IMG/VR virus record: IMGVR_UViG_3300042010_000231
Coordinates: 1-47,807 of that record
Direction: 5' to 3' (one strand)
DNA from: a virus
Length of the DNA: 47,807 bases
A program made the translations under genes and the position numbers. A model generated the notes under the pieces. That model worked only from the letters and a program-made list of their open reading frames with translations, was not told the DNA's origin and did no database searches. Below, piece after piece: positions 1 through 7,594 of this stretch (position 1 is the first letter of the stretch; every line of letters begins with the position of its first letter).

Positions 1-83
1 TCCCGGTTTTCCACCCTGCGCACAGCTGTCACCCATTCGTGTGGAAACGAACGTGGCAGCTCCCCATATCAAGGAGTCTGATA
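1..83 (+). ncRNA. 3' part of a structured leader (copy D), host flank
   Basis: This is host DNA left of the prophage. It matches the 3' end of the leaders in front of the two DUF6124 genes: a CCCGGT..CCA stretch, a hairpin with arms GCTGTCAC and GTGGCAGC enclosing TTCGT/ACGAA, a GGCAGCTCC box, then AAGGAG and a start codon at 84. The 5' part lies outside the window, so the partner of its long-range helix cannot be seen. In the uninterrupted host it would lead a 34-codon ORF and a DUF3077 gene. Homology was judged by eye. Confidence 0.5.
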
Positions 84-127
84 ATGCGCAGCATCAATCC
101 GTACAAAATTTGGTTTTCCCCTCTACG
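84..127 (+). pseudogene. 5' fragment of host leader ORF split by the prophage
   Basis: An ATG at 84 follows AAGGAG with good spacing. The frame reads MRSINPYKIWFSPLR up to the phage junction; in the lysogen it would run three codons into phage DNA and stop. Joining position 127 to 47125 continues the frame with NSQSRNTLPDRLSLIGGGQ and a stop that overlaps the ATG of the DUF3077 gene, giving 34 codons. The uninterrupted reading and the stop-start overlap suggest a real, translationally coupled leader peptide. Its function is unknown. Confidence 0.6.
122..127. repeat. Target-site duplication, left copy (TCTACG)
   Basis: The six bases TCTACG immediately precede the TG that begins the phage, and recur immediately after the terminal CA at 47118. 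Mu itself makes 5-bp duplications; here six bases match, and only the 6-bp reading leaves a CA at the right end. Confidence 0.8.
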
Positions 128-172
128 TGTTCAGGCCTGAGATAAATCCCAACGAGTAAGCGAGATAACTCC
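128..172. other. Phage left end with probable transposase-binding repeats
   Basis: The left terminus begins TGTTCAGGCC. Two similar stretches follow in the same orientation, TGAGATAAATCCC at 138-150 and GCGAGATAACTCC at 160-172. A third relative, GCGAGGTAAATGG, lies inverted near the right end (47074-47086). This arrangement fits MuA-type end-binding sites. The assignment is inference from repeat placement. The TCCGGGACA/TCGGGACA pair at 183-209 could be further sites. Confidence 0.5.
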
Positions 173-240
173 GGTCCATTCCGGGACAGACTGGCACAAA
201 TCGGGACACCCAGTGCAATAGCCTTGCACCCCACGTAATA

Positions 241-275
241 GAAAAAGCCCCGTTCAGTCATCGCCTGACGGGGCA
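241..275 (-). terminator. Terminator of the leftward early operon
   Basis: Read on the minus strand, GCCCCGTCAG and CTGAACGGGGC form a strong GC stem with one bulged base and a short loop, followed by TTTTTC. It overlaps the last codons of the Mor-like gene and would stop early transcription before the left end of the phage. Confidence 0.75.
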
Positions 276-616
276 AACATATCGACCTGGCGACGCGCAA
301 TCTCATCCTTACGCACCGCCTTCACAATCTTATAAATCCACTGAAGCGACACCCCCCACTTACGCGCCAAGTCGCTTTGATTGGTGCCGTTGAACTCCTC
401 GTAGATCAGCCGATCCCGCCGACTCAACTTACCCGCCAGTCCCATCGGAAAATACACATTCTGCCCACCCCAATGCGCCGCCATACGATCGGCGACCTCC
501 TGGGCCACATGGCGAGCAGAACCCTCATCCATCGACACCAACTCCTTCAGTGAAGCCGCAACGTGTTCAGTCAGATCAACCAGCAGCTCCGGCCCCTTGC
601 TTCGGAAGTCACTCAT
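254..616 (-). CDS. Mor/C-family transcriptional activator
   Basis: This 120-residue protein has the Mor family layout: an N-terminal dimerisation part (about 1-65), a conserved GGQNVYFPMG segment (about 50-60), and a C-terminal helix-turn-helix (about 70-110) in which the Ser-Asp-Leu-Ala and Trp-Ile-Tyr-Lys helices can be seen. In Mu, Mor and C activate middle and late promoters by binding DNA and recruiting RNA polymerase. Here it is the last gene of the leftward early operon, so early transcription would produce the late activator. The obvious candidate target is the TTAAACCCGATTAAAAGC motif found before four late operons. Start: ATG at 616; a downstream terminator overlaps its end. Confidence 0.88.
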   Translation of the reverse strand: MSDFRSKGPELLVDLTEHVAASLKELVSMDEGSARHVAQEVADRMAAHWGGQNVYFPMGLAGKLSRRDRLIYEEFNGTNQSDLARKWGVSLQWIYKIVKAVRKDEIARRQVDMFAPSGDD

Positions 617-643
617 ACATCCACCACCGCAGCAGGGCCAGAC

Positions 644-961
644 TCATAAATCCTGCTCCTTCACCAACGAAAACCAAGCCACATCAACACCCCGAACCGT
701 CACGGTGTTACAGGTAAATTGCCCCGCAGGCACATAGCGAATCCCCCGCAACTGATACCCGAACCGCTCCATAAACAGCTCGACACAGTCCTCTTCGATA
801 AAAATCTTATTGTCCAACAGCATCAAAAGCTTGATCGAAATACCGGCCTCACGGATTTCGCGAGTCAACTCATTAAAAGTCGAAAGCCTTGCCGGGAATT
901 CCTCAGTCAAAATGCTCAACGGCTCACCCACCGAAGCACCCACCAGATTCAGAGCATCCAT
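644..961 (-). CDS. Hypothetical early protein
   Basis: I do not recognise this family. With the ATG at 961 it is 105 residues; that start has a GGGGG ribosome-binding stretch about seven bases upstream and lies one base after the stop of the MuB-like gene, so the two are probably translationally coupled. The protein is soluble, mixed alpha/beta in appearance, with no membrane segment and no cysteine cluster (one Cys in the middle, one near the C-terminus). It sits between the transposition ATPase and the Mor activator, where B3-like phages carry short conserved hypotheticals. Confidence 0.75.
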   Translation of the reverse strand: MDALNLVGASVGEPLSILTEEFPARLSTFNELTREIREAGISIKLLMLLDNKIFIEEDCVELFMERFGYQLRGIRYVPAGQFTCNTVTVRGVDVAWFSLVKEQDL

Positions 962-962
962 C

Positions 963-2144
963 TCAAACCCCCTTAACCACATCAGCAGTCACCATCGGCA
1001 CCCCAAGCTGAACAGCCAGATTCATCGCCGCGATAACCAAATTGCCGATCGCCAAGGGGTAAAGCAGCGACACAGTCACGTCCCGCCCTCCATGACGTGC
1101 TGGCTGGGACAGCCGCGCAGCGATCGCCTGAATACCACCCTCATCAATGACCTCGCCGAGCGCTTTGCCCGCCCGGTCAAAACGGAACGTCAAAAACTCC
1201 TTTAGCCGCGAATGATCAACTGGCGTCAGCGTGACCCGCTCACACCGCTGCACCACCTCACGCACATCCGCATTACGCTCACTCAACTTCACCCCCAGCT
1301 CAGGCTGGCCAATCATGATAATGCTCACCAACTTAGTGAACCCGACCTCCAACTCCAGGATGCGCTTAAGGTGCTTCAGCGTCGGGACCGGCAAACTATG
1401 AGCCTCCTCAATCACCAAACAATGGCGATACCCGGCTGCATGCGACTCCTTCAACGCCTTATGCAACTGAGCGAACCGAGCCTCAGGACTGCTCTTGGGC
1501 TTAGCCAATGGTGCGACGGCCGCCATCATTGACTCGGCAATGTGCGTGCTTTTCAGCGACTTACCCTTAACGTCGTTGTCCTCGGACGCCAACACATACG
1601 GCTCAATGATCATCACCGGGTCATTGTTTTCGGCAATGCGATTCACCAAATCCCGGCGAAGCGTACTTTTGCCAGCCCCCGATTCCCCCTCAACCGCCAG
1701 GAAACCACCATGGCGAGCCGTCTGATACATCACCTCACGCACATACCGAATATCCGGGCTCACCCACATATCCTGCGCACACTGCAACTCATCAAACGGG
1801 TCTCGAAACAAACCAAAAGCCTTACGAGTCATCGCCTGTAACGTCTGCTTTGGCAGCAACATCAAATCGTCCTCCCCGGACGGCACTTTCAAAAGGGCCC
1901 GACCGGCCGTGTTAGCGCACGGCGGGTCCACATCATCAAACGCATGGGCGACAGCGGCATCATTGGCCCCTGACTCAGTCAAAAACACCCGAATACGCCC
2001 CTGTAACTCGGCACAGTCCAGGCTGCGCGGCCAATACCCGTGATTCACCAACTGCGCAACCGTCGCACCGCTCAAGCGCAGAGACTTGGCCAACGCCGAT
2101 TGAGGCTGGCCCACCGCCTGCAAAACCTTCTTCAGCTTCAACAT
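963..2144 (-). CDS. MuB-like transposition ATPase (target DNA activator)
   Basis: AAA+ ATPase that, as in Mu, would bind target DNA and activate the transposase. The N-terminal 50 residues look like a small helix-turn-helix DNA-binding domain (AKSLRLSGATVAQLVNHGYW). Walker A is GESGAGKST (about 153-161) and Walker B is CLVIEEAH (about 242-249), followed by a sensor-like IIMIGQPEL segment. The family overlaps with ExeA-like ATPases, but the adjacent transposase decides the role. I chose the ATG at 2144, which overlaps the transposase stop as TGATG and has GGGGG six bases upstream; a GTG one codon earlier is possible. Confidence 0.92.
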   Translation of the reverse strand: MLKLKKVLQAVGQPQSALAKSLRLSGATVAQLVNHGYWPRSLDCAELQGRIRVFLTESGANDAAVAHAFDDVDPPCANTAGRALLKVPSGEDDLMLLPKQTLQAMTRKAFGLFRDPFDELQCAQDMWVSPDIRYVREVMYQTARHGGFLAVEGESGAGKSTLRRDLVNRIAENNDPVMIIEPYVLASEDNDVKGKSLKSTHIAESMMAAVAPLAKPKSSPEARFAQLHKALKESHAAGYRHCLVIEEAHSLPVPTLKHLKRILELEVGFTKLVSIIMIGQPELGVKLSERNADVREVVQRCERVTLTPVDHSRLKEFLTFRFDRAGKALGEVIDEGGIQAIAARLSQPARHGGRDVTVSLLYPLAIGNLVIAAMNLAVQLGVPMVTADVVKGV

Positions 2145-3919
2145 CACTCACCCCCAACCGCCGCCCGAACCAGGCTGAACGGTGTACGCAGGACCTCAAC
2201 GGGCCGATTCAGCTCGGCCTCAACGGCGTCCAGCTGCTCCTCAAAAACACCTTCCGGATACCGCTGCTGCAGCCAGCCAAACGTCTCGGCCGTCCAAAGA
2301 TGGCCAAGGCGCGGGCGCAACAACTTCGCAGCCTCAACATGACTGAGCGGTACAAATTCAACGGAAGGTGCATCAACATTAAGCGCAGTGCCGCGCCGTG
2401 GCAGATAAGCCGGCAGCACCGTATCGTTCACATGTTTATGTGGATCAATCAGCCCACCGAACGGCACGGCCTTCGCCTTACGAGCAGCCTGCGCATCGGC
2501 CTGATTCGTCGTGCCAGTCGCCAACTGCTCCAACACCTTGCGCGACACCTGGGCCGGCGTATCGCAATGGCGCTTGAACTGCTCACCAATCATCGCGGCC
2601 GACTCGGCAAACCCAAACGCATCCACCCCAATGCGCTCAATCACGTGATACCGCTCACGCCCGTCATCACCCACCAACACCGCAATCGCTGAATCCTTAT
2701 CCCGCCAGCAATTGCGAGTAATCAGCAGCTGTTCACCCACCATCACCCCCGGCACTGAACTCACATCAAACTGAGTGCCCCGGAACGAAACCCGCAGCAA
2801 ATTGCTCACCTTGCGGTTTTCCGGCGTACTCACCGCCAACTCGCGACACACCTCAACACCCGGCGCCAGACGCAACTGGTCCGGCGTAATCAACTGCCAA
2901 ACCCCATACCGAGTTCGCCGCGTGCGGGTATGAATAGACGTCCCATTGAAATACCGCATCCACTGACCGGCCCAGGCATTGATCTGCGCCAGACTGCTCG
3001 CCGCCTGAAACTTCAAAGCACTTTCAAACTCCCTCTCAACAAGATTGTGCGCCTGTTCGACCTGACCCTTGGCCCGCGCATTACCGACCCGATTAATAAT
3101 CAAATCAATCGACAGAACCCGACAAAGATTACGGAAAATACCACTCGTCATCGCCGCCCCCGGGTCCGTCATCAACACCCAAGGCACCCCATGAAAAGGG
3201 TCAGACTCACTGCGCTTCTGCATCGCATTAATCAACACACCGCACAGATTTTCAGCCGACTCCGCGCCCAACACATACTCCACATACAGCGTGCCGCTCG
3301 TGTGATCCGTGATCACATACCGCCACAGCCGTTGGCGCTCGATCTTCTTCAGATTGGCGGGCTTACCGTCGTAAAACTCCGATTTATTCATCACCCGAGC
3401 GCCGTCATCGGCCAGATAAAACTGCGTCGAAATTGACGCATCAATCTGCCAAACATGATTAGGATGCTGACTCGCCAGCGACACCGCCGGTGCATCCTGC
3501 AACAGCTGCTCCGGGTGCAACTTATAAGCACGCAACGCCCGGCTGATCGCACTGCGGCTCAAGGGTCGAAACTCGCCCGTTTGCTCATCCACCCGGCCAG
3601 CCACCACCAGGTGATTACTGCGCAAGCGCTCAACGGCCCGCACAATTGTCGACAACTGCTTATTGTTGGCCCGGATCGACTCCATCAACACCGCCGAAAT
3701 CAACCGCGCCTCCTCAATCGGCAACGCGCTACAACCCGCATCACTGCGACGCTTACGCGGCTTAGCCAAGCGCACCGCCTTCAACTGGCGTTGCAGGGTA
3801 GAAATAGACACCCCCAGCGCCAACGCGCCAGCCTGGTAAATAGCCGTACGCTCCCCATGCGCTGCCGCATCAGCGCGCTGCGCTACCTGAATCAACTGCT
3901 CGATATGTACCGGATTCAT
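2144..3919 (-). CDS. MuA-like DDE transposase
   Basis: This 591-residue protein catalyses strand transfer during integration and replicative transposition. An N-terminal helical DNA-binding part (about 1-140) is followed by the RNase H-like core. The catalytic triad reads as Asp in VWQIDAS (about 160), Asp in LMTDPGA (about 252) and Glu in AKGQVEQ (about 288), with 35 residues between the last two, as expected for D-D-35-E enzymes. A beta-barrel Mu-type C-terminal domain follows (about 340-430), then a tail that may contact the B ATPase. Start: ATG at 3919 with GGAGG eight bases upstream; a TTG one codon earlier is less likely. It follows the gene at 3923-4852 closely. Confidence 0.94.
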   Translation of the reverse strand: MNPVHIEQLIQVAQRADAAAHGERTAIYQAGALALGVSISTLQRQLKAVRLAKPRKRRSDAGCSALPIEEARLISAVLMESIRANNKQLSTIVRAVERLRSNHLVVAGRVDEQTGEFRPLSRSAISRALRAYKLHPEQLLQDAPAVSLASQHPNHVWQIDASISTQFYLADDGARVMNKSEFYDGKPANLKKIERQRLWRYVITDHTSGTLYVEYVLGAESAENLCGVLINAMQKRSESDPFHGVPWVLMTDPGAAMTSGIFRNLCRVLSIDLIINRVGNARAKGQVEQAHNLVEREFESALKFQAASSLAQINAWAGQWMRYFNGTSIHTRTRRTRYGVWQLITPDQLRLAPGVEVCRELAVSTPENRKVSNLLRVSFRGTQFDVSSVPGVMVGEQLLITRNCWRDKDSAIAVLVGDDGRERYHVIERIGVDAFGFAESAAMIGEQFKRHCDTPAQVSRKVLEQLATGTTNQADAQAARKAKAVPFGGLIDPHKHVNDTVLPAYLPRRGTALNVDAPSVEFVPLSHVEAAKLLRPRLGHLWTAETFGWLQQRYPEGVFEEQLDAVEAELNRPVEVLRTPFSLVRAAVGGE

Positions 3920-3922
3920 CAA

Positions 3923-4852
3923 TCAGGCCTCCGCCGGCGTCAGCCAGACCGCAGCGCCATCCACCAGATCAACCAAATTGAACTCACTGCGAACCGTCCC
4001 CAGCGTGACCTCCAACTGCCGAATCAAACCGGACTTAAACGCACGGTGATCCTCGCCGTCGACAGCCAACGCCCCAAGCTTGGCAAACCCCTCACGCAAC
4101 GGCCCCAACACACTGGCCTCCGCCTCATAAGCAATCGCCGCCACTTCCCCGCGTAAAGCCTTCGCCGCCTCATCCGCCGGCATCGCCTGAATCCGCTTAC
4201 GCGTGCTCTCCAACTCCCGCCGGGCCTTATCCAAATCAAAGGTCTTCTTCGCCATCACCTCACTTTGTGCGGCGTAATCAGCACTCGACTCATCAAGGCA
4301 CCGGCCCAGAGCCTCCTTCTCCTTGGCGTGCCTAGCAATAATCTCCTCGGCAAGCTCAACAAACGCCTCCTTATCGCCGGCTTTAGCCACCTCAATCAGC
4401 GCCGCCTGCTGGTCCTGCGGCAAACGCCGATACTGACCCAACTCCCGGTAACCAATCCCCATCCGCGACATCGACTCCAACGCCTCCTCACCAAAGGCCC
4501 GCAAATTCGCAATATCTCGATCCACCTGATCAACCGAACGGCCCAACAACCCACAAAACTCAACCCACGTACCACTCAACAACCCCGCACCGTGCGGACT
4601 CTTACGCCCGGCCATCCCCCGATACAGCTTGTTCTCCTTAACAAACGCCAACTTCGACGTCCGCACCGTGCGGGAAAACTCCTCAAACGCGCCCGCCATC
4701 TGCGCCTGGCCCAACAACTGATTCACCATATCCCGCTCATCACTGTGCGAGGCGTGCAACGCTGCCATCGCATTCTGATCAGCCGTCAACATCGCCCCAT
4801 TCAAAGCAGGCAACGCCAATGCCTCGACGGAAATGCTCTTCGTCCGTGCCAT
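3923..4852 (-). CDS. Conserved early phage protein, coiled-coil rich
   Basis: 309 residues. I recognise this only as a protein recurring beside transposase A in B3-like Pseudomonas phages; no enzymatic motif is visible. Residues about 45-160 are helical, with a conserved-looking segment GLLSGTWVEFCGLLGRSVDQVDRD (cited only by its ends, GLLSG and QVDRD) resembling the core of DUF3102-type proteins. Residues about 165-245 are a charged coiled coil (EKEALGRCLDESS, KARRELESTRKRIQ). The start ATG at 4852 has a strong AAGGAGG site. A DNA-associated or replication accessory role is a guess from position. Confidence 0.82.
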   Translation of the reverse strand: MARTKSISVEALALPALNGAMLTADQNAMAALHASHSDERDMVNQLLGQAQMAGAFEEFSRTVRTSKLAFVKENKLYRGMAGRKSPHGAGLLSGTWVEFCGLLGRSVDQVDRDIANLRAFGEEALESMSRMGIGYRELGQYRRLPQDQQAALIEVAKAGDKEAFVELAEEIIARHAKEKEALGRCLDESSADYAAQSEVMAKKTFDLDKARRELESTRKRIQAMPADEAAKALRGEVAAIAYEAEASVLGPLREGFAKLGALAVDGEDHRAFKSGLIRQLEVTLGTVRSEFNLVDLVDGAAVWLTPAEA

Positions 4853-4861
4853 ACAACCTCC

Positions 4862-5164
4862 TTAAACGATCGATCCAGCGGCAATCCGCTGATTGATTTC
4901 CTGCATACGCCCCGTCAAACGAACCATGTGCTCGGCATGCGCCTGCGCGATCTGCAACACACCCACCGAATGCGCAAAGCGCCCGTTATCCAGCTTCACC
5001 GCCAGACCTTCCTCAATCAGCGTCTGCATCGCTCGCGTGATATTGCTGGGGCTGTCCTGCGTCAGAAAAGCCAGCTCCGAATTACTCAAACCCGTCACCG
5101 TGTGGCCCTTCAACGCCTTCAGCACACGCAACACCCGCGCGGCTGCCGACACCGTGCGATTCAT
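4862..5164 (-). CDS. IclR-type winged helix DNA-binding protein
   Basis: 100 residues, essentially only the N-terminal winged helix-turn-helix of IclR regulators: RVLRVLKALKGHTVTGLSNSE then DSPSNITRAMQTLIEEGLAVK. The effector-binding domain of full IclR proteins is absent, as usual for the short phage version. It probably modulates early transcription or transposition. GGAGG lies six bases before the ATG at 5164, and the start overlaps the end of the upstream gene by four bases. Confidence 0.8.
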   Translation of the reverse strand: MNRTVSAAARVLRVLKALKGHTVTGLSNSELAFLTQDSPSNITRAMQTLIEEGLAVKLDNGRFAHSVGVLQIAQAHAEHMVRLTGRMQEINQRIAAGSIV

Positions 5165-5373
5165 AAGCTCGCCTCCGGCCCAAACATTTCAGGTAAATTG
5201 ACACCCTCAATACCCATGGCATTAACCAGCGAACGGGTTAGGCCAGTATTGAAAGCGCCGAAAATGGTGTGGGTTCGTGGGTTTTTTGTAGGAAGTTTCT
5301 TTTTTTGCCCTGCACACCCACACGGCAGGGGTTTTAAAGCGGTAGATTCCAAATAACCGATATCATTTTTCAT
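5161..5373 (-). CDS. Small hypothetical early protein
   Basis: 70 residues when started at the ATG at 5373, which has GAGG seven bases upstream; a GTG at 5385 would add four residues. A PCGCAGQKKKLPTKNPRTH segment is basic and holds two Cys. No known domain is recognised. The four-base overlap with the next gene marks it as a member of the early operon. A second pair of cysteines for a zinc site is not visible. Confidence 0.6.
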   Translation of the reverse strand: MKNDIGYLESTALKPLPCGCAGQKKKLPTKNPRTHTIFGAFNTGLTRSLVNAMGIEGVNLPEMFGPEASL

Positions 5374-5381
5374 CGTGAGCC

Positions 5382-5618
5382 TCACGCCATACAGCAGGTC
5401 AGCTCAAGGGCCGTCGCCGGGTCATTACAAATTTCGCCGGCCTTAAGACCTAACTTGATCGCAATCTCGTGGGCCTGACCCCGCACACATTTCTTGCGTC
5501 CACCCAACACCTCGAACACCAGGTTGGGCGAAAAACGATTAGCGATTGCCCACTGGGTAATCGAAACACCTTTGGCCTTGAGCTCAGCTCGGGCCTGGTC
5601 TGCAGTACGTAGCGCCAT
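5382..5618 (-). CDS. BcepMu gp16-like DNA-binding protein
   Basis: 78 residues beginning MALRTADQARAEL. A compact helix-turn-helix (SITQWAIANRFSPNLVFEVL, then GRKKCVRGQAHEIAIKLGLK) matches the BcepMu gp16 phage-associated DNA-binding family, which plays a Ner/Cro-like part at the start of the early operon. The frame extends upstream to 5780, but the ATG at 5618 is chosen because GGAGGG lies about seven bases before it and homologous proteins start there. As first gene after the operators it would lower repressor or early transcription, as Ner does in Mu (inference). Confidence 0.82.
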   Translation of the reverse strand: MALRTADQARAELKAKGVSITQWAIANRFSPNLVFEVLGGRKKCVRGQAHEIAIKLGLKAGEICNDPATALELTCCMA

Positions 5619-5695
5619 GGGGTCCCTCCGGGGGCTGCCGGCACCCACTTTGGTGCCGATTAAGTTGCCGTTCGTGGTCGGACGGTGTGAACCCA

Positions 5696-5748
5696 TAATG
5701 GAACCGAACGGTTCCTTTTGAAAGGCTTTTTGGTAACCGAATGGTTTC
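5696..5748. promoter_or_regulatory. Repressor operators and divergent early promoter region
   Basis: Two related dyads lie between the divergent early and repressor genes: GGAACCGAACGGTTCC (5700-5715, 7-bp arms about AA) and GTAACCGAATGGTTTC (5733-5748). They are 33 bp apart, about three helical turns, which suits cooperative binding by a repressor dimer pair. Dyad 1 falls between a weak leftward -35 (TTTCAA, opposite 5718-5723) and -10 (CATTAT, opposite 5696-5701) with a 17-bp spacer. Dyad 2 covers the repressor start codon at 5741. The promoter boxes are weak calls; the dyads are clear. Confidence 0.65.
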
Positions 5749-6160
5749 TTTTTGTGAACGACTGCGCGCAGAACGAACACGACTTGGCCTCAACCAAACC
5801 GACTTCGCGGCATTGGCCGGCGTGACCAAGAAAACCCAAATGCTCTACGAAGCAGACGAACGCGTGCCCGACGCCAACTACATGGCCGCCATCGCCAAAG
5901 CCGGTGCCGACATGTACTTCATCATCACCGGGCAAAGAATCGCCGTCACGCCGCCAGCCGCGGCATGGGCCCCCATCGACAGCGAAAAACTCGGTCGAAT
6001 CATCGAAATGCTAGAGGCAGCAGCCAAACAAGCCGGACGGCGCTGGCCGTCCAAAAAATTGGCCGAAGTGGCCGCAGAGATCTACAACGCGCTAGGTGAA
6101 GAACAAGGGTTTGATGAACCACGCGTTGAGCGAATATTGAAGTTGGTAGTAAATCGCTAA
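5741..6160 (+). CDS. Phage repressor, XRE-type helix-turn-helix
   Basis: 139 residues. An N-terminal XRE/lambda-Cro domain (residues 4-65: LRAERTRLGLNQTDFAALAG, then VTKKTQMLYEADERVPDANY) is followed by MYFIITGQRI, the usual boundary of short phage repressors, then a charged helical C-terminus that likely dimerises. No S24 self-cleavage protease domain is present, so induction would not be by simple RecA autocleavage. It is divergent from the early operon. The start codon lies inside the second operator and no good ribosome-binding site precedes it, so translation may be weak or leaderless and self-controlled (inference). Confidence 0.85.
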   Translation: MVSFCERLRAERTRLGLNQTDFAALAGVTKKTQMLYEADERVPDANYMAAIAKAGADMYFIITGQRIAVTPPAAAWAPIDSEKLGRIIEMLEAAAKQAGRRWPSKKLAEVAAEIYNALGEEQGFDEPRVERILKLVVNR

Positions 6161-6176
6161 ATAGAAAAGGAGTTGT

Positions 6177-6716
6177 ATGCCGAGCGAGGAAGAAGACCTG
6201 GTTAAAAAATTGTCAGCCAGGCTTTCGGGGGAAATCGAAAATCTCCCCAAGGATGGAACGGATCACGCGTTCACAGTAAATATCAAAGGCAATCGGGGGC
6301 ACATCAACTTCGGGCACCAGACCTTCGACATAAAAGCCACCAAAGAACCGCCGCCAGACGGCAGCAACCGCTCCAGAGGGTGCCCCCAGTGTGGTCAATC
6401 CACCTGGCGCTACACACAGCTGTGCATGCACTGCCAATACAACCTTCATCACCATGACGACGTCGCGGCCTATGAACAAGCACGCGCACACAAAGAAAGA
6501 ATGACCCATCAACTGCTCAAGCTCTTTGTCCTCTGCGTGGGGGTCGCGCTACTCATTTTTTTCATCAGCGACTATTTGCCCGAACCGCTAAAACCATGGG
6601 CCTTGGCCCTCACTGGCGTGTTTGGTTTATTGGCCTTCGTGATCATCACATCACCCAATGAACAGCCCGCCAGACGGATGCGTAACCGTCACCTTGCAAT
6701 GGTCATGGACGACTAA
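6177..6716 (+). CDS. Zinc-ribbon membrane protein, unknown
   Basis: 179 residues with AAAAGGAG before the ATG. A soluble N-terminal part contains HINFGHQTF and then a zinc ribbon, CPQCG (about 65-69) with CMHC (about 80-83). Two membrane segments follow (about 113-133 and 140-160), leaving a short basic C-terminus. I do not recognise a named family. It is the first of a run of accessory genes between the repressor and the lysis operon, where Mu-like phages carry lysogenic conversion or exclusion genes. Role unknown. Confidence 0.72.
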   Translation: MPSEEEDLVKKLSARLSGEIENLPKDGTDHAFTVNIKGNRGHINFGHQTFDIKATKEPPPDGSNRSRGCPQCGQSTWRYTQLCMHCQYNLHHHDDVAAYEQARAHKERMTHQLLKLFVLCVGVALLIFFISDYLPEPLKPWALALTGVFGLLAFVIITSPNEQPARRMRNRHLAMVMDD

Positions 6717-6735
6717 AAAAACAAAAGGGAGCTGT

Positions 6736-7332
6736 ATGAGCCAGAAGAAAAACAACACACCTTGGAAAGAAAAACACTCTGCCGAAAAAATCGGATTGCT
6801 TGCCGGTTGGGCGCTCATTGCCGCCCTCATGTGGTACTGGTTAACACCCGGTCAGTCACCACCGACTGAACCATCAACCCACTTCATCGCCGAAGCACAA
6901 ACCCCCGCAGCCATTCACACCCACGCCAGCGCCCAAGCATTGAACGATGCGACCCAGTACCTCTCGCAACTCGACCAAGCCATGGCTCAAGGCCTACACA
7001 TCCTCAAAGCTAACAACCTCTCTGAACTGGCGACTCACAGCCAAGTATTCAAAGCATTACTTGAAACCGGTCACGCGCAATTTGGCCGTTCCGTCTTCGA
7101 ACCGTTAGGCCACTGCGGCTCAGCGGGTGTCTTCGCCAACAGCTGGTGGCAGACCCAAGTGAATGCCGCACGCCAAGGGGGCACCGAGACCATTCCAGGC
7201 GCCATCCAAAGCAATCTGGATGAATACAGCATGAACCGACGCGAATGCCTAAAACAGGCAGATCCTTCAACAAACGTTGCGTCGGTAATCAAAAAACACA
7301 TCCACAGAACAGAATGCACACTAGAGTGCTGA
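6736..7332 (+). CDS. Membrane-anchored hypothetical protein
   Basis: 198 residues from the ATG at 6736, which has AAAAGGGAG seven bases upstream; the same frame is open further up but without a better start. One N-terminal membrane segment (about 15-35, LLAGWALIAALMWYWL) is followed by a periplasmic-looking helical domain with four or five Cys, including CLKQ and a C-terminal CTLEC. Paired cysteines fit disulphides outside the cytoplasm. Function is not recognised; it probably pairs with the zinc-ribbon membrane protein 19 bp upstream. Confidence 0.7.
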   Translation: MSQKKNNTPWKEKHSAEKIGLLAGWALIAALMWYWLTPGQSPPTEPSTHFIAEAQTPAAIHTHASAQALNDATQYLSQLDQAMAQGLHILKANNLSELATHSQVFKALLETGHAQFGRSVFEPLGHCGSAGVFANSWWQTQVNAARQGGTETIPGAIQSNLDEYSMNRRECLKQADPSTNVASVIKKHIHRTECTLEC

Positions 7333-7396
7333 CTGAGCAAAAAAGCAGTCAGCCAAGTAACGTAACTGAAGAACCATAACAGCAAGGAATCAGGTA

Positions 7397-7594
7397 ATGA
7401 GAAGGGACAGAGATGACCATAGTCGCGACCGTGACAGAGACCAAAACGGAGATCTCCACAACAATAATGATCAAGGGTCCCGCCACCCGGGCTTAGAAGA
7501 TCATAAAGAGCGGGGGTTTCCTGAAGTGGTAGACACTCTTCCTCCTCCACGACCACGGCCTGGCAGAGGGAACGGGGATGGAAGCGACAATTAA
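7397..7594 (+). CDS. Small disordered Arg/Asp-rich protein
   Basis: 65 residues rich in Arg, Asp, Asn and Pro (RRDRDDHSRDRDRDQNG, later PPPRPRPGRGNG), predicted by eye to be disordered. Its stop region overlaps the start of the next gene by 17 bp. A hairpin CTGACTG..CAGTCAG lies upstream at 7331-7354. The ribosome-binding site is weak (AAGGAATCAGG), so it could be non-coding. Similar disordered microproteins accompany the DUF6338 membrane protein at 42 kb, which argues mildly for its reality. Confidence 0.45.
   Translation: MRRDRDDHSRDRDRDQNGDLHNNNDQGSRHPGLEDHKERGFPEVVDTLPPPRPRPGRGNGDGSDN

Noticed and set aside
223-239. CCTTGCACCCCACGTAA at the left end resembling CCTTGCACCACACGCAA at 47045
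   Set aside because: 15 of 17 bases match, but in direct rather than inverted orientation and away from the termini; it could be chance, and the TG/CA and duplication evidence fixes the ends elsewhere.
4265-5356. Long plus-strand frame (363 codons) opposite the early operon
   Set aside because: It is antisense to well-supported early genes and has low-complexity Arg/His/Leu/Gln composition typical of a GC-rich shadow frame.
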